The notes under the pieces are model-generated. The model saw nothing but the letters and a program-made list of their open reading frames with translations, was not told the origin of the DNA and made no database searches. Position numbers and translations under genes: made by a program. This document shows, piece by piece, positions 29,899 through 38,652 of a DNA stretch of 64,000 nucleotides. Location: the NCBI RefSeq assembly GCF_009763805.1, contig NZ_CP046803.1:496001-560000 (forward strand), given 5' to 3'. This DNA comes from Vibrio cidicii. Its GTDB lineage: Bacteria > Pseudomonadota > Gammaproteobacteria > Enterobacterales > Vibrionaceae. How positions within the stretch are numbered: the first letter of the stretch is position 1; the number at the start of each line of letters is the position of its first letter.

Positions 29899-30783
29899 CT
29901 ACTGTGAGCGAACGGCATGGTGTGTTTGCTTTGCCAGCAGGCGATAATGATCTTTAAGGTGGTGGCAACCATAGCGCGGTGCGATAGCATCATTGCCCAT
30001 CGCGGCAAGGAAAAATTCGAACGGGCCAGCCCATTTTTCAGGCAGATGTTGCGCAATCCCCAAACTGGCGCGGCGCATCCAATCAGGCAAATGAGTCAGC
30101 TTGGCTTCGCGCTCTAAGGCGTCAAAAGCCAGTTGCGCAATCTGCTTGGCACTCAGTACGTCAGGGCCACCGACATCAAGCTCTTGCTCAGTGCGCGATA
30201 TGGCCTCTAGGCAAAAGCGTGCCAGATCCGCGCCATGGATCGGGTTGAGTTTCAACTCCCCCTGACCAAAAAGATAGACGCGCCCACTTTTTGCCATATG
30301 ATAAATCTCCTCCAGATCAGAAAAAAATCCGTTGGGACGAATCACGCAAGGCGTAACAGTGGTCGAACTAAGAAGTCGTCGAGCAAAACGCTCTTTGGCA
30401 TTGAGCAAGCGCACCTTGGGAAACTGCGCGGCATTAAATGCCGATACATAGATAAATTTTTTCACGCCAGCACGCTCAGCTTCCAGCAGCAAGTTGAGAT
30501 TCGCGCCGTAATCGACATCCGCATAGCCCAGCCCATCACGCTGACGGGTGATGCCCAAACAAGAAATCACCACCTCCACGCCATCGCAGATGCCTTGCAG
30601 CTGCTGCGCGTCGGTCACCTGCGCTTGGACAATCTGCGCGTTGTCCACCCCCAGTTGCTGCAATTTGCTTCGGCTCCTAGCCAGCGCTTTGAAATCCATC
30701 CGTTGTTCAAGCAGTTGCTTTACGATGTGTGAACCTAAATAGCCCGTTGAACCAGCAACGAGAATACGCGGGGAATTGTTCAT
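29899..30783 (-). CDS. NAD(P)-binding SDR-like protein (NmrA type)
   Basis: The 294-residue protein starts at 30783 with AGGAG upstream. VAGSTGYLGSHIVKQLLE is a Rossmann GxxGxxG motif, followed by ALARSRSKL, where arginines suggest NADP preference. EVVISCLGITRQRDG and KFIYVSAFNA are typical of the atypical short-chain dehydrogenases that include NmrA and complex I assembly factors. No Tyr-x-x-x-Lys pair is evident, so catalysis is uncertain. Its ATG overlaps the stop codon of the upstream membrane gene (TAATG), so the pair is translationally coupled and probably controlled by the TetR protein. Confidence 0.82.
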   Translation of the reverse strand: MNNSPRILVAGSTGYLGSHIVKQLLEQRMDFKALARSRSKLQQLGVDNAQIVQAQVTDAQQLQGICDGVEVVISCLGITRQRDGLGYADVDYGANLNLLLEAERAGVKKFIYVSAFNAAQFPKVRLLNAKERFARRLLSSTTVTPCVIRPNGFFSDLEEIYHMAKSGRVYLFGQGELKLNPIHGADLARFCLEAISRTEQELDVGGPDVLSAKQIAQLAFDALEREAKLTHLPDWMRRASLGIAQHLPEKWAGPFEFFLAAMGNDAIAPRYGCHHLKDHYRLLAKQTHHAVRSQ

Positions 30784-31394
30784 TATTTTTCTCCTGACGA
30801 AAGTTGTTCCTCTGGGCGATATGGCTCCTCTTTTAATATATGACTGACCAGCAATTTGAGGTAAAACAAGGGAAGGAACCACTCCATGCCTTCGGCTGCA
30901 CTAAACACATACAGGCAAAGCAAAATACTTAGTGAGTAACATGCCAGTGCTACTGGTCGCTGCAAATAGAGCGGCGTGAGCAAAATAGTGATGCTGGCAA
31001 GCAACATGTATCCACCGACTGCCACTATCCAAAACAGATCGAAAGAGAAAAATGCCCAGCTAAACAGCGATAACTGGACAAAGTGCGAGGTAACAAAAAA
31101 TAGATGTTGCTTAAAACCTTGACCTTCACGGTGATACCAACGCTTGGCGCTTGAGGTGGCATTGGTAATGATGCCGCCGACAATATCCGCGCTGAGCAAT
31201 CCGGCAATCAGATACTGCGGCCAGCGCCAATCCAATTGTGACCAATATGCATACACAACGATGCTAAGCCCCGCCACCAAAGGCAAAGAGTACTGCAATT
31301 GCTTTTCTGCTTTGGTCGCCCCCGGGCCAATAAATTTCTCCATTGCCCCCGAAAAACCCGGTTTCACATCGGGGACATTCCAATCAATTTTCAT
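30783..31394 (-). CDS. Membrane protein of unknown function, TetR-controlled
   Basis: The start at 31394 is preferred because GGAGG lies 5 nt upstream (31399-31404 region) and the protein then begins MKIDWNVPD. An ATG at 31406 is also in frame. The 203 residues contain about five hydrophobic segments (LVAGLSIVVYAYW, YLIAGLLSADIVGGII, LFSWAFFSFDLFWIVAV and others). No family is recognised. It heads the operon with the SDR-like gene. Two inverted operator-like sequences lie between it and the tetR gene. Confidence 0.7.
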   Translation of the reverse strand: MKIDWNVPDVKPGFSGAMEKFIGPGATKAEKQLQYSLPLVAGLSIVVYAYWSQLDWRWPQYLIAGLLSADIVGGIITNATSSAKRWYHREGQGFKQHLFFVTSHFVQLSLFSWAFFSFDLFWIVAVGGYMLLASITILLTPLYLQRPVALACYSLSILLCLYVFSAAEGMEWFLPLFYLKLLVSHILKEEPYRPEEQLSSGEK

Positions 31395-31410
31395 CGCTGC
31401 CTCCATTTTA

Positions 31411-31478
31411 GACCACTTGGTCTTTTTTAACTTAGAAGGTTTTTCTGACTAGGTAAAGGCATTTTTGACCAAGTGGTC
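31411..31478. promoter_or_regulatory. Twin TetR operator candidates
   Basis: GACCACTTGGTC (31411-31422) and GACCAAGTGGTC (31467-31478) are near-palindromes and exact reverse complements of each other. They lie in the gap between the divergent membrane-protein and tetR genes, 56 bp centre to centre. The arrangement suggests one dimer site controlling each promoter. Confidence 0.7.
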
Positions 31479-31548
31479 CAAATAAAAATCGCTGTGTTAT
31501 ACTGCGCGACAGCAATGATGAATAAAAGTAAACAAGCAAGGAACAGAG

Positions 31549-32103
31549 ATGCCCAAGATCATTGACCATGAGCAGCGCAGAGAAGAGATCGCGTTAAGAT
31601 CCGCTGAACTATTTCTCGTTCATGGCTACAAGAATATCGGTATGCGCCAGCTCTGCGACCAACTGGGCATGAGCAAAAGTGCGCTCTACTACTATTACAA
31701 AAGTAAGGATGAGCTGTTTCGCGCTGCCACTGAAGCGATTGTCAACTTTGATAGCGATGCCATCGCTCATCGGCCTTCGGCCGAGCAGGCAACGCCAGCA
31801 CAACGAATCGAAAACTTCCTGCTGATCATGCAGCAAATCGCGCCGAGATATTTTCAAGAACTAAAACTGGTTTCCGATTACATTGATGTTATCGGGCAAG
31901 AACAAATCGCTGACGACGAATGTATGAAGCTTGCAAACCAGAAATACCTCGCCATGCTCAGCCACTATGTCTCCAAAGAGCTCGGCGAGATGCTATTTAC
32001 TCTTTTACTCGGCCTGCTGAATCACCAGCTTTTGATTGGTAGAACCTTAGAAAGCAGCTACATAACCAAGCTGGTTAGCACCACCTTAAGACAAGATTTG
32101 TAA
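31549..32103 (+). CDS. TetR-family transcriptional regulator
   Basis: The 184-residue repressor has the N-terminal TetR DNA-binding domain (AELFLVHGYKNIGMRQLCDQ then LGMSKSALYYYYKSKDELF). The all-helical C-terminal ligand domain has no recognisable ligand signature. It is divergent from the membrane-protein/SDR operon with twin palindromes between them, so repression of both directions is likely. Downstream, 14 bp after its stop, lies the left end of the integrated element, marked by a displaced DUF3820 gene end. Confidence 0.88.
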   Translation: MPKIIDHEQRREEIALRSAELFLVHGYKNIGMRQLCDQLGMSKSALYYYYKSKDELFRAATEAIVNFDSDAIAHRPSAEQATPAQRIENFLLIMQQIAPRYFQELKLVSDYIDVIGQEQIADDECMKLANQKYLAMLSHYVSKELGEMLFTLLLGLLNHQLLIGRTLESSYITKLVSTTLRQDL

Positions 32104-32116
32104 GGTGGGAAAGCTG

Positions 32117-32272
32117 TTATCGCGCTCGATTATCTCGCTTCAACGGTTTTACCACCGAGTCTAGCCCTTCGATTTTTAACGCCAAGCAAAGCTGTAGCAA
32201 TTGGCCTAATTCCCCTTCTGGAAATCCTTTGTTCGCAAACCAAAAACAATTAAATTTCTTCGGGAAAGATCA
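32117..32272 (-). pseudogene. Displaced 3' end of a DUF3820 gene (left junction)
   Basis: On the minus strand this reads FWFANKGFPEGELGQLLQLC then LALKIEGLDSVVKPLK and a stop. It matches the C-terminal half of the DUF3820 protein encoded at 56267-56494. Upstream homology reaches DLPEEF, with two extra bases disturbing the frame, and ends near 32272. The most economical reading is that this is the original 3' end of the host gene, left behind when the 24-kb element integrated, while the 5' part lies at the far junction. Confidence 0.8.
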
Positions 32273-32339
32273 CAAATTGTATCATTGAGTACTATACATA
32301 TTCATGTCGATAGTGTCATAAAAACCAAGATAAACTCTA

Positions 32340-33045
32340 AAAGTGCTATTCATCAGAAAGCCTTCCAGTGAGAGGAAACTCGCCCAGATCTGGATACAAA
32401 GGACGGAAAAGCTTTCAAGAACAGCAAAGGCCGAGATAGTTAAAGGTGCATCCGTAAAGAATTGGCAGAGAATGGTAATAGCCTTAATGCAAAACTATTG
32501 CAGCAAACATAAAATGTCTGTCGCTTCGAACCTGTTGTCTCTAGCCGTTAACGCATGGATCTGAATCAAAAATGGACGGGTGATATCAAATATTTTGCCG
32601 CAAGCGAAGGTTAGCTGTACTTGACTATCATCTTTGATCTTTACTCACGACAAGTGATCGGTTGGTCTATGGATACGTGGATGGTGGCTACGCTAGCCTG
32701 TGATGTACTATCTATGGCCCAGTTTCCGTCGAGGCTCCCCTGAGTCGGCTTGTTCATAGTGCTCGAAATAACCCATATAACTCAAAAGACTATCGAGGCT
32801 GAATAACGAATTACAATTTAAAGTAGCACGTGGTTAGAAAAGGAAACTGCTGGGAGACTGGCTGTATTGAGAGCTTTTTCCATTGTGTGAAAGTTAAAGA
32901 GATCCAATACGAGCCGATCATGACCAAAGATGAGATGCGCCAAACGGTCTTCGAGTTCATTGAGGTTGATTTTATTCTTACGAGTAGGCTCAGTGCGCTT
33001 AGTTATTTAAGCCCAGTTCACTTCATCAAGCAACATGTCGCTTGA
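32340..33045 (+). pseudogene. Decayed IS3-family transposase remnant
   Basis: Pieces of an IS3-type OrfB are readable in several frames: NQKWTGDIKYF, then a stop, LYLTIIFDLYSRQVIGWSMD, a remnant of the VHSD region near 32755, and RKGNCWETGCIESFFH followed by the usual C terminus (LSALSYLSPVHFIKQ). Stops and frame changes interrupt it throughout. It differs from the intact IS3 copies elsewhere in the element. No ends are identified. It marks older turnover at the left edge of the element. Confidence 0.8.
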
Positions 33046-33707
33046 TGAAGTGCCCAGTCAGGTTGGAATAGGTCACTATTATAATAAACGCATTCTGTGA
33101 CAGAGAGTGAGTCAGGTAAGTCACTCTCCTTAAACATCACATCAGCTATGCACGACGTTCGGAACTGAAATAGTCATACAATAAATCAAGTGGCGTATGT
33201 CCCGCATGTTCTAACACTCTCGCTCGCAGTATCCCTTCTGTGCAATCGGCTAACTCATCCCAATCTGGATTGGAACTCAGAAACAACTCTCCACAACTGT
33301 CAGGAGTGTTTTTGTTCCAGATTTCCTCAATCTGATATTCGAGGTCACCATTAAAATCTAAATTATCTTCCAGATCTTCAACAAAATTATCCCATTCATC
33401 CAAGGTCATCCATATGCCACCTGTACCATGAACATTAAGAGCATAAAACTCAAAATCTGGAATATATGGTGATGATTTTGATAGGAATGGAGTATTTAAT
33501 ACTATGCCATCAGGATCAACGGCAGCACTTAACTGCTGGTCAGAGCCACAGAATACATCACATTTTAGGAGTCTAGAATAACGCGCGTTGCTTGCTAACT
33601 CGTCACTTAGTCCTGCAAATTTGAGCGCCTCAATTAGCTCTTCAGTCCTGATCAGTGCCGACTCTTGTTTTTGCATGGACTGATAACAATTGAATCCAGC
33701 GTTTCTA

Positions 33708-34872
33708 AATAGCTGTTCCTAAATGTAGATCACCGGTGTGTAAAAAAGAAGGGAACTCGGTACCGTTTGAGCGATCTGATCAGTCGCCAAACATACAAAC
33801 CCGCAACCGTTACCGAGTTCCTATGATTCTAACATTACCTGACCGCGCTGAACGACGTCGTATCACCAAAAAGATGCATAAAACTAAGGATAAAGACCAT
33901 TACCGACGCTTGAATGCCATATTGCTACTTTCTCAAGGGCATTCTGTTACCACAGTCTCGAATATTCTGGTTGCAGCCCGCTCTTCTATAGGACGCTGGA
34001 TTCATTGGTACACGGAATGCGGCATCGATGGCTTGGAAAGCTCAACTCGAGGCAGAGCCACGACGCTCCCATTTCTTCAAATTGCCGCTGTATTGACTGC
34101 TTTACTCGCACTGAATCCTCAAAGTCTGGGATATCAGCGTTCACGTTGGAGTACCGAGCTGATGGCGATTGAAGTAAATCGGATATTTGGGTTTAACGTG
34201 CACTCATCGACCATTCGTCGATGGTTGCCTAAACTTGGGATTGTCTGGCGAAGAGCCTCTCCAACATTGCATATCAAAGATCCAGATAAAGAAGCCAAAC
34301 TCGCCAGAATCAAAGAGGCATTAGCGCGTTGCGACGCCGACCATCCCGTGTTTTATGAAGATGAAGTCGACATTCACTTAAATCCCAAAATTGGCTCAGA
34401 TTGGATGCCAAAAGGTCAACAAAAGAAGGTGGCGACACCGGGACAAAATGCTAAATACTATCTTGCAGGAGCTCTGCATGCTAAGACCGGTAAAGTCTCG
34501 TATGTCGGAAGTAGCAGTAAGAACTCAGAACTGTTTATTGCGATGCTGGAGCAGTTGAAACGCCAGTACCGCCGAGCGAAAACCATTACTCTTATCGTGG
34601 ATAATTACATCATTCACAAGAGCAGAAAAACACAGGGTTGGTTAAAGCAAAATCCGAAGTTTGTTTTGCTTTTTCAGCCAGTGTACTCGCCTTGGGTAAA
34701 CAAAATAGAGAAGCTTTGGCATGCGTTGCATGAAACGGTGACACGGAATCATCAATGCAAAGCAATGTGGCAACTTTTAAAGCGGGTTCGATACTTTATG
34801 GATAACGTTTCACCATTTCCCGGCGGTGGTCATGGGCGACAAAAAAGTGAAGCATAATTAGGAACAGTTATT
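33708..34872 (+). mobile_element. IS630-family insertion sequence, copy 1
   Basis: The 1165-bp element has ends AATAGCTGTTCCTAA and TTAGGAACAGTTATT as inverted repeats, flanked by TA on both sides; the original target was CTAG. A subterminal inverted repeat (GAACTCGGTA... and ...TTACCGAGTTC) lies before the transposase ATG and could block read-through from outside. It appears identical to copy 2 at 41896-43060. It encodes one DDE transposase. Confidence 0.93.
33823..34857 (+). CDS. IS630-family DDE transposase (copy 1)
   Basis: The ATG at 33823 gives 344 residues and is preferred over an upstream in-frame start at 33736, because the region between holds the subterminal inverted repeat. The N-terminal helix-turn-helix (AERRRITKKMHKTKDKDHYR) is followed by the catalytic domain: FYEDEVDIHL (D), TLIVDNYIIHKS (D) and SPWVNKIEKLWHALH (E), the IS630/Tc1 pattern. 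Full length and no frame breaks, so it is probably active. Confidence 0.93.
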   Translation: MILTLPDRAERRRITKKMHKTKDKDHYRRLNAILLLSQGHSVTTVSNILVAARSSIGRWIHWYTECGIDGLESSTRGRATTLPFLQIAAVLTALLALNPQSLGYQRSRWSTELMAIEVNRIFGFNVHSSTIRRWLPKLGIVWRRASPTLHIKDPDKEAKLARIKEALARCDADHPVFYEDEVDIHLNPKIGSDWMPKGQQKKVATPGQNAKYYLAGALHAKTGKVSYVGSSSKNSELFIAMLEQLKRQYRRAKTITLIVDNYIIHKSRKTQGWLKQNPKFVLLFQPVYSPWVNKIEKLWHALHETVTRNHQCKAMWQLLKRVRYFMDNVSPFPGGGHGRQKSEA

Positions 34873-35296
34873 TAGCAAGTTGCTGAAATCCTTGATTTAG
34901 AGAACATCGCCTATTTTCTAGTGGGATAGTACGAAATTCCGTCTTAAAAATATCAGATAGAATCTTGGTCGATACCTCAGAGAAAGAAGCAAATGCATTG
35001 GTTAACATAACTCACCTTATAGCTGGCTAATTTACCGAACGCGTCTGATTTTGTTGATACGGCATACCCCAGCCATGGATTCATTATTACCAAATAGGTA
35101 CCCTCATTTTTACAGCAGACGCACCATTGCCATGAGTGGCAAATATGAGTATACAGAATCAGATAAAAATGACAATATATTGTTTTATAGGGTAAAAATA
35201 ATACTTTTATTTATATTAGTGCATACGATTATGAATAAAAAAACGAAGTAAATTTATTTACGCAGTAGGACTATATTATCGAATAGGAGGTAATTT

Positions 35297-35788
35297 ATGA
35301 GGGTTTTATATATAAACGCTTTTTCTCTCTTATACTCCGAGCGTTATATCAATAACCATGAATCAGTTCGCAATGCATACCGATCCGGTCACTATAAAAC
35401 CACCCTAGATGTCATGGAGTCGATACCACACGATACCCTGTCAGCAAAATTGCTAGAAAGAGCAGCCCTATCGGTAGGAATGTTAATTTATCCAGTAGAG
35501 CCTAGAGGAGCCCGAGACCTGCTTATCAATATGCAGATATTCAATAAGGCATCCATAGCGCCCGATATCGACTGGACTGGTGTATTGCGAATGGGTAGCA
35601 ACAACCATATTGCACGCATACGAAAACACGTTGAGATAGCTCGTGTCAGTGAGTGGCGCAGTTGTGGAGATTTGTTTTATTGGGAATTGAATCATCTTCG
35701 AAACCTCCATCTAAAAAGCCCATCGAATAAGGGGGTAACACCACAACTATTACGTCAAATCCGAGCTATCGAACAGGTAAAGTTATGA
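35297..35788 (+). CDS. Hypothetical cargo protein, first of a coupled pair
   Basis: This 163-residue protein has a textbook ribosome site (AGGAGG, 35285-35290). It starts MRVLYINAFSLLYSERYINN and looks helical and slightly basic, with no signal peptide. No family is recognised. Its stop codon overlaps the ATG of the next gene (ATGA), so the two are made together. Size and pairing would fit a toxin-antitoxin or immunity pair, but nothing in the sequence proves it. Confidence 0.65.
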   Translation: MRVLYINAFSLLYSERYINNHESVRNAYRSGHYKTTLDVMESIPHDTLSAKLLERAALSVGMLIYPVEPRGARDLLINMQIFNKASIAPDIDWTGVLRMGSNNHIARIRKHVEIARVSEWRSCGDLFYWELNHLRNLHLKSPSNKGVTPQLLRQIRAIEQVKL

Positions 35789-36000
35789 ATGATGATAAAC
35801 AACAAGAAGAATTTGAAGAAGGCTCCATCAGATTTATGCAAACAATCCTACAGGAAAAGGCGCTAGCCTCTGTGGTTATGGGAACAAATGGCAATATTGT
35901 AGTCCAGTATTGCGATAGCATTACCGTATACAAGCAGGACAACTCTGCGGATCTGGCTGCTAAGTTACTGAAGCTAGTAGCAGAAGCTCAATGCAATTAG
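35785..36000 (+). CDS. Small acidic hypothetical protein, second of the pair
   Basis: The 71-residue product begins with an acidic stretch (MNDDKQQEEFEEGSIRF) followed by a compact alpha/beta-like segment (ASVVMGTNGNIVVQYCDSIT). It overlaps the upstream gene by 4 bp. A hairpin CCTCATG/CATGAGG (36026-36032 and 36047-36053) lies just after it. The acidic character would fit an antidote or binding partner of the larger protein, which is inference only. Confidence 0.6.
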   Translation: MNDDKQQEEFEEGSIRFMQTILQEKALASVVMGTNGNIVVQYCDSITVYKQDNSADLAAKLLKLVAEAQCN

Positions 36001-36464
36001 AGCTTTGGGAAAACAAAATCAACAGCCTCATGCTTGTTATCACGCACATGAGGCCGATGATGTACCACACTAGTTTAGTTTAGAGCACAATAATCTAAAT
36101 AATCAAGAAAACAATTTATCAAATGATGAGAAACGGTGTTCAGCTCAAAAGCTATTATTTTTTGTTAAGGATGCTTATATATTAATCAATAGAGAGTTTG
36201 GTTAACAATTAAATACTGGATTAAAAAATGATCAGCGAAAAGGCAAGATTCATGCTAACTATGAAGAACGCTTGGATAACGTGGCTAAAGGTGGCCGTAC
36301 CCTTAACCTCAAATAAGGTGTAAGTGGCCTACATTCCTGACCTTACTATCTACAGAGCAGCTCTTTGAGCTTAATCGCGCAAAATATTTAATTTTAAACA
36401 CTGATCTACATGACTCCTATCTTTGGGGCAAAAACTAACGAGTAGCCAACAACTCAAGAACCTG

Positions 36465-36619
36465 AGATCAGAATTAGCATTTAGGTCATCATCCCAGATC
36501 GAAATTTGTATTTAACTCGCGCTCTTAGATCGGAATTAGCATTAGTCTATCCTTTCTAACTCAGGATTAGCATCTAACAACCCAGTTATAAAGCGGAGTT
36601 AGCACTAGCCCGTAATTGA
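36465..36619. repeat. Five-unit degenerate 31-bp tandem repeat
   Basis: Units begin at 36465, 36496, 36527, 36558 and 36589, exactly 31 bp apart. The conserved half resembles AGATCGGAATTAGCATT; the other 14 bp vary. The array lies in a gap of about 940 bp (36001-36936) with no convincing gene. The only other structure noted in that gap is a hairpin at 36026-36053. A protein-binding array is more likely than a coding repeat. Confidence 0.6.
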
Positions 36620-36936
36620 TGTACCGAAAGTAACCCAATATATTGGAATAGCTGACAACAAGTATTTTAATGACAAATATCACACTTTAGACTGAATAAA
36701 AAATACACAAAAATCATAAAATCAATGAGTTGAAATCAACTCGCGACTTGTATGCCATTATTTTGCCACTTCCCATACCTACTAATCTCTGTGACTATCG
36801 GTTCAGTACCAGTGAGTAATTGATAAGAATTACGTTGACATTGCTGAACCATTATTCGGCATAGCTGAGAAAGTGAGCGTAAGTATTACAACCAAATACT
36901 TCCGCACAGTGAAGAAATCACCATGAGTTATAAAAA

Positions 36937-37380
36937 ATGGAACATTACGAAAAAATTATCATCAAGGGTTTGCTTGGCGGTGGCAGTACGAACGAGGCTT
37001 TTTCAAGCCGTTTAATTCAGGGCACTGGAATTGAGAAAGTCGAAAGTGTGAGCGAAATGTGGGCTTACCTCGAAGGTGAACTTCAGCAGAAAGTCATTGA
37101 TGTGATTGAGTCAGTTTTTTGTGAGGAAATTGAGACTAACAATCTAATCAAAGGATTGGTTAAGCATGTTGCGCAGCGGGGTGCCCTTGCTGAATATTAT
37201 GCATTAGATCTCTCGGAGCGTAGCCAATTTACCGAAGACGAAGAACGTGAAAAAATAATGGAATTATTCGAAGCGAAGAAAAAAGTCTGGGAAGAAAAAG
37301 AAAAAACGTTCAATGCACATGACTATTACAACGCAGAAACCAGAGCCAGACTGTGTAACGTGTCGCGAGTGCTGTACTGA
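36937..37380 (+). CDS. Hypothetical cargo protein, start of a three-gene unit
   Basis: The protein is 147 residues, acidic and mostly helical (LQQKVIDVIESVFCEEIETN, then a charged stretch EEREKIMELFEAKKKVWEEK). No family is recognised. Its 3' end overlaps by 62 bp a small cysteine-rich ORF in another frame, which in turn overlaps a third gene by 4 bp. This tight packing is typical of phage or plasmid modules. The ribosome site upstream is weak. Confidence 0.6.
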   Translation: MEHYEKIIIKGLLGGGSTNEAFSSRLIQGTGIEKVESVSEMWAYLEGELQQKVIDVIESVFCEEIETNNLIKGLVKHVAQRGALAEYYALDLSERSQFTEDEEREKIMELFEAKKKVWEEKEKTFNAHDYYNAETRARLCNVSRVLY

Positions 37381-37465
37381 TTTTTACGATTACACAAGCG
37401 ATGCGCGTAGCATTTGGGACACTGGAGCCTGCCTTCGTTGCTACATAAAGGGTGAAGTTCAATGA
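37319..37465 (+). CDS. 48-residue cysteine-rich zinc-ribbon-like protein
   Basis: This short ORF starts at ATG 37319 inside the end of the previous gene, and its stop overlaps the next start (ATGA at 37462-37465). The product has CVTCRECC and, 18 residues later, CLRC, a CxxC...CxxC pattern able to bind zinc. Its support is the placement, which exactly fills the gap between two genes with coupled overlaps, together with the cysteine pattern. The function is unknown. Such mini-ribbons are common in phage-like modules. Confidence 0.55.
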   Translation: MTITTQKPEPDCVTCRECCTDFYDYTSDARSIWDTGACLRCYIKGEVQ

Positions 37466-37710
37466 GCAAAAGCATTAGAAAGTGGGTAGCAATACCAGAT
37501 CGCCACGATGAATACTTCGACGGTAATTTCAATGAACTTGACGGGTATTATAAAGACGATAGATCCATGAAAAATATTTATAACTCTTACAAAGTGAATG
37601 ATGGTGACGTTGTTTTTTGCGGCCATTGCGACACGGAAGTAATCGAAACTGATAGTTGGGCGGACGCTGTAGTTTGTCTTGGTAGTGGTGAGATTATCGA
37701 AGATGCTTAG
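37462..37710 (+). CDS. Small hypothetical protein, third of the unit
   Basis: The product is 82 residues, acidic, with a central CGHCDTEVIE and a later cysteine (AVVCLGSGE), a partial zinc-ribbon look. The start overlaps the stop of the cysteine-rich mini-gene. No family is recognised. The 357 bp after it (37711-38067) hold no gene, only a hairpin AACCCACA/TGTGGGTT (37805-37812 and 37824-37831) and the 18-bp boundary motif at 38042. Confidence 0.6.
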   Translation: MSKSIRKWVAIPDRHDEYFDGNFNELDGYYKDDRSMKNIYNSYKVNDGDVVFCGHCDTEVIETDSWADAVVCLGSGEIIEDA

Positions 37711-38041
37711 GCGGGTTTCTAGGTATCGCTGCCCTGCTTGCGATACAGTCGGTTACTGGTATCCATCTTGATCGAAAGCTGTCGAATTTGTAACCTTTGG
37801 ATGTAACCCACAGATATTACATGTGTGGGTTCATAAGTATCCAGCACGATACAAGCGCTAACATAAACTCCTGTTAAATATTGTTTTTCGACTCACCTTA
37901 AAATCTGGGTGAACGCTTTCGCTCACCCTAAATTTACTGAAAGTCTATTTAATGAAAAAAAACACATTGGCAACACTCATTGAACTCGCTATCAATGAGG
38001 ACGTGTCCTCTTTTCTCTTAATCGGTGTGTAGTCTTACTCA

Positions 38042-38059
38042 GGGACAAAAGCGCCTTAG
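38042..38059 (+). repeat. 18-bp boundary motif, site 1
   Basis: GGGACAAAAGCGCCTTAG is identical to the copy at 41556-41573. It lies 8 bp downstream (minus-strand sense) of the stop codon of the 38068-38604 gene, at the left edge of a cargo module. Confidence 0.55.
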
Positions 38060-38067
38060 TTCATTCA

Positions 38068-38604
38068 TTACTGGTGCCCTTTCCAAAATTCTTCAATTTC
38101 CCATAACGCGCGGCTGCCCATTACTTCTCTGATTGATTGGATCACTTGTTCATATTGATCTGAGGAAAATTTAGACCACCTTGCAAGCTCAGCCTCTTTC
38201 CAGCGAAACTTCAGTCCTCCGATATTACTTCGGCACAAAGCGTTCAACAACACAGCATCTATGGGAGGGTGCAAATCGACGACCTTTACGTGCGAATCAT
38301 ATCCCCCGCAAACCAAAGCCGATTTTAAGTACATGTTGATTAATTTGGCGGCGACCCCATGAGTAAAGGTCAATCCTATTTTACTCGCTTCAGCAATAAG
38401 TTGTTCACGCCATAGGCGGTGCTGTTTATCAATGTCCACTCTTGCTGGTAGTTTATCTGGATTGTCAACCAATGTGTCTAAACCTATAGACTCGATAAGT
38501 TGTTTACCTTGTTTTACCGTAAACCTTGCCTCCTTGACACTTGACGCTCTGGAAGCTGCCCATGCAGAGAAGCGATGTTTATGTTCAGTTATTGTGTATG
38601 TCAT
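38068..38604 (-). CDS. Hypothetical protein next to the DUF3644 gene
   Basis: The 178-residue product (MTYTITEHKHRFSAWAASRA...) is basic at the N terminus and rich in helices. It mentions no known motif; the middle reads FTHGVAAKLINMYLKSALVC and the C terminus SRALWEIEEFWKGHQ. It lies 48 bp after the DUF3644 gene on the same strand. The two are bracketed by boundary motifs at 38042 and 40139, so they probably form one two-gene module. Homologues of this type are seen in island cargo, but no function is claimed. Confidence 0.65.
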   Translation of the reverse strand: MTYTITEHKHRFSAWAASRASSVKEARFTVKQGKQLIESIGLDTLVDNPDKLPARVDIDKQHRLWREQLIAEASKIGLTFTHGVAAKLINMYLKSALVCGGYDSHVKVVDLHPPIDAVLLNALCRSNIGGLKFRWKEAELARWSKFSSDQYEQVIQSIREVMGSRALWEIEEFWKGHQ

Positions 38605-38652
38605 CGGTTTAATCTTTTCTCATTTAAGGACAATGAAGCGCTTTACAGAAAG

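Larger units (their letters stand above)
33146..35008 (-). pseudogene. Cargo gene of unknown function, split by IS630 copy 1
   Basis: The gene starts at 35008 (AGGTGA a few nt upstream; MLTNAFASFSEVSTKILSDI) and is interrupted at a CTAG site by the IS at 33708-34872. Removing the IS and one TA gives a single frame (QQLARNAGFNCYQSMQKQES) of 231 residues. The frame is restored exactly. The C-terminal part is acidic with many aspartates (DEWDNFVEDLEDNLDFNGD). No family is recognised. The C-terminal 176 residues remain open as an ORF starting at 33676, but its native start is cut off. Confidence 0.8.

Noticed and set aside
33736..33822. N-terminal extension of the IS630 transposase
   Set aside because: The region contains the IS subterminal inverted repeat; the ATG at 33823 begins at the expected start of the DNA-binding domain.
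35051..35251. 66-codon ORF between the split gene and the coupled pair
   Set aside because: It has no ribosome site and unusual composition, and it lies in the promoter region of two divergent units.
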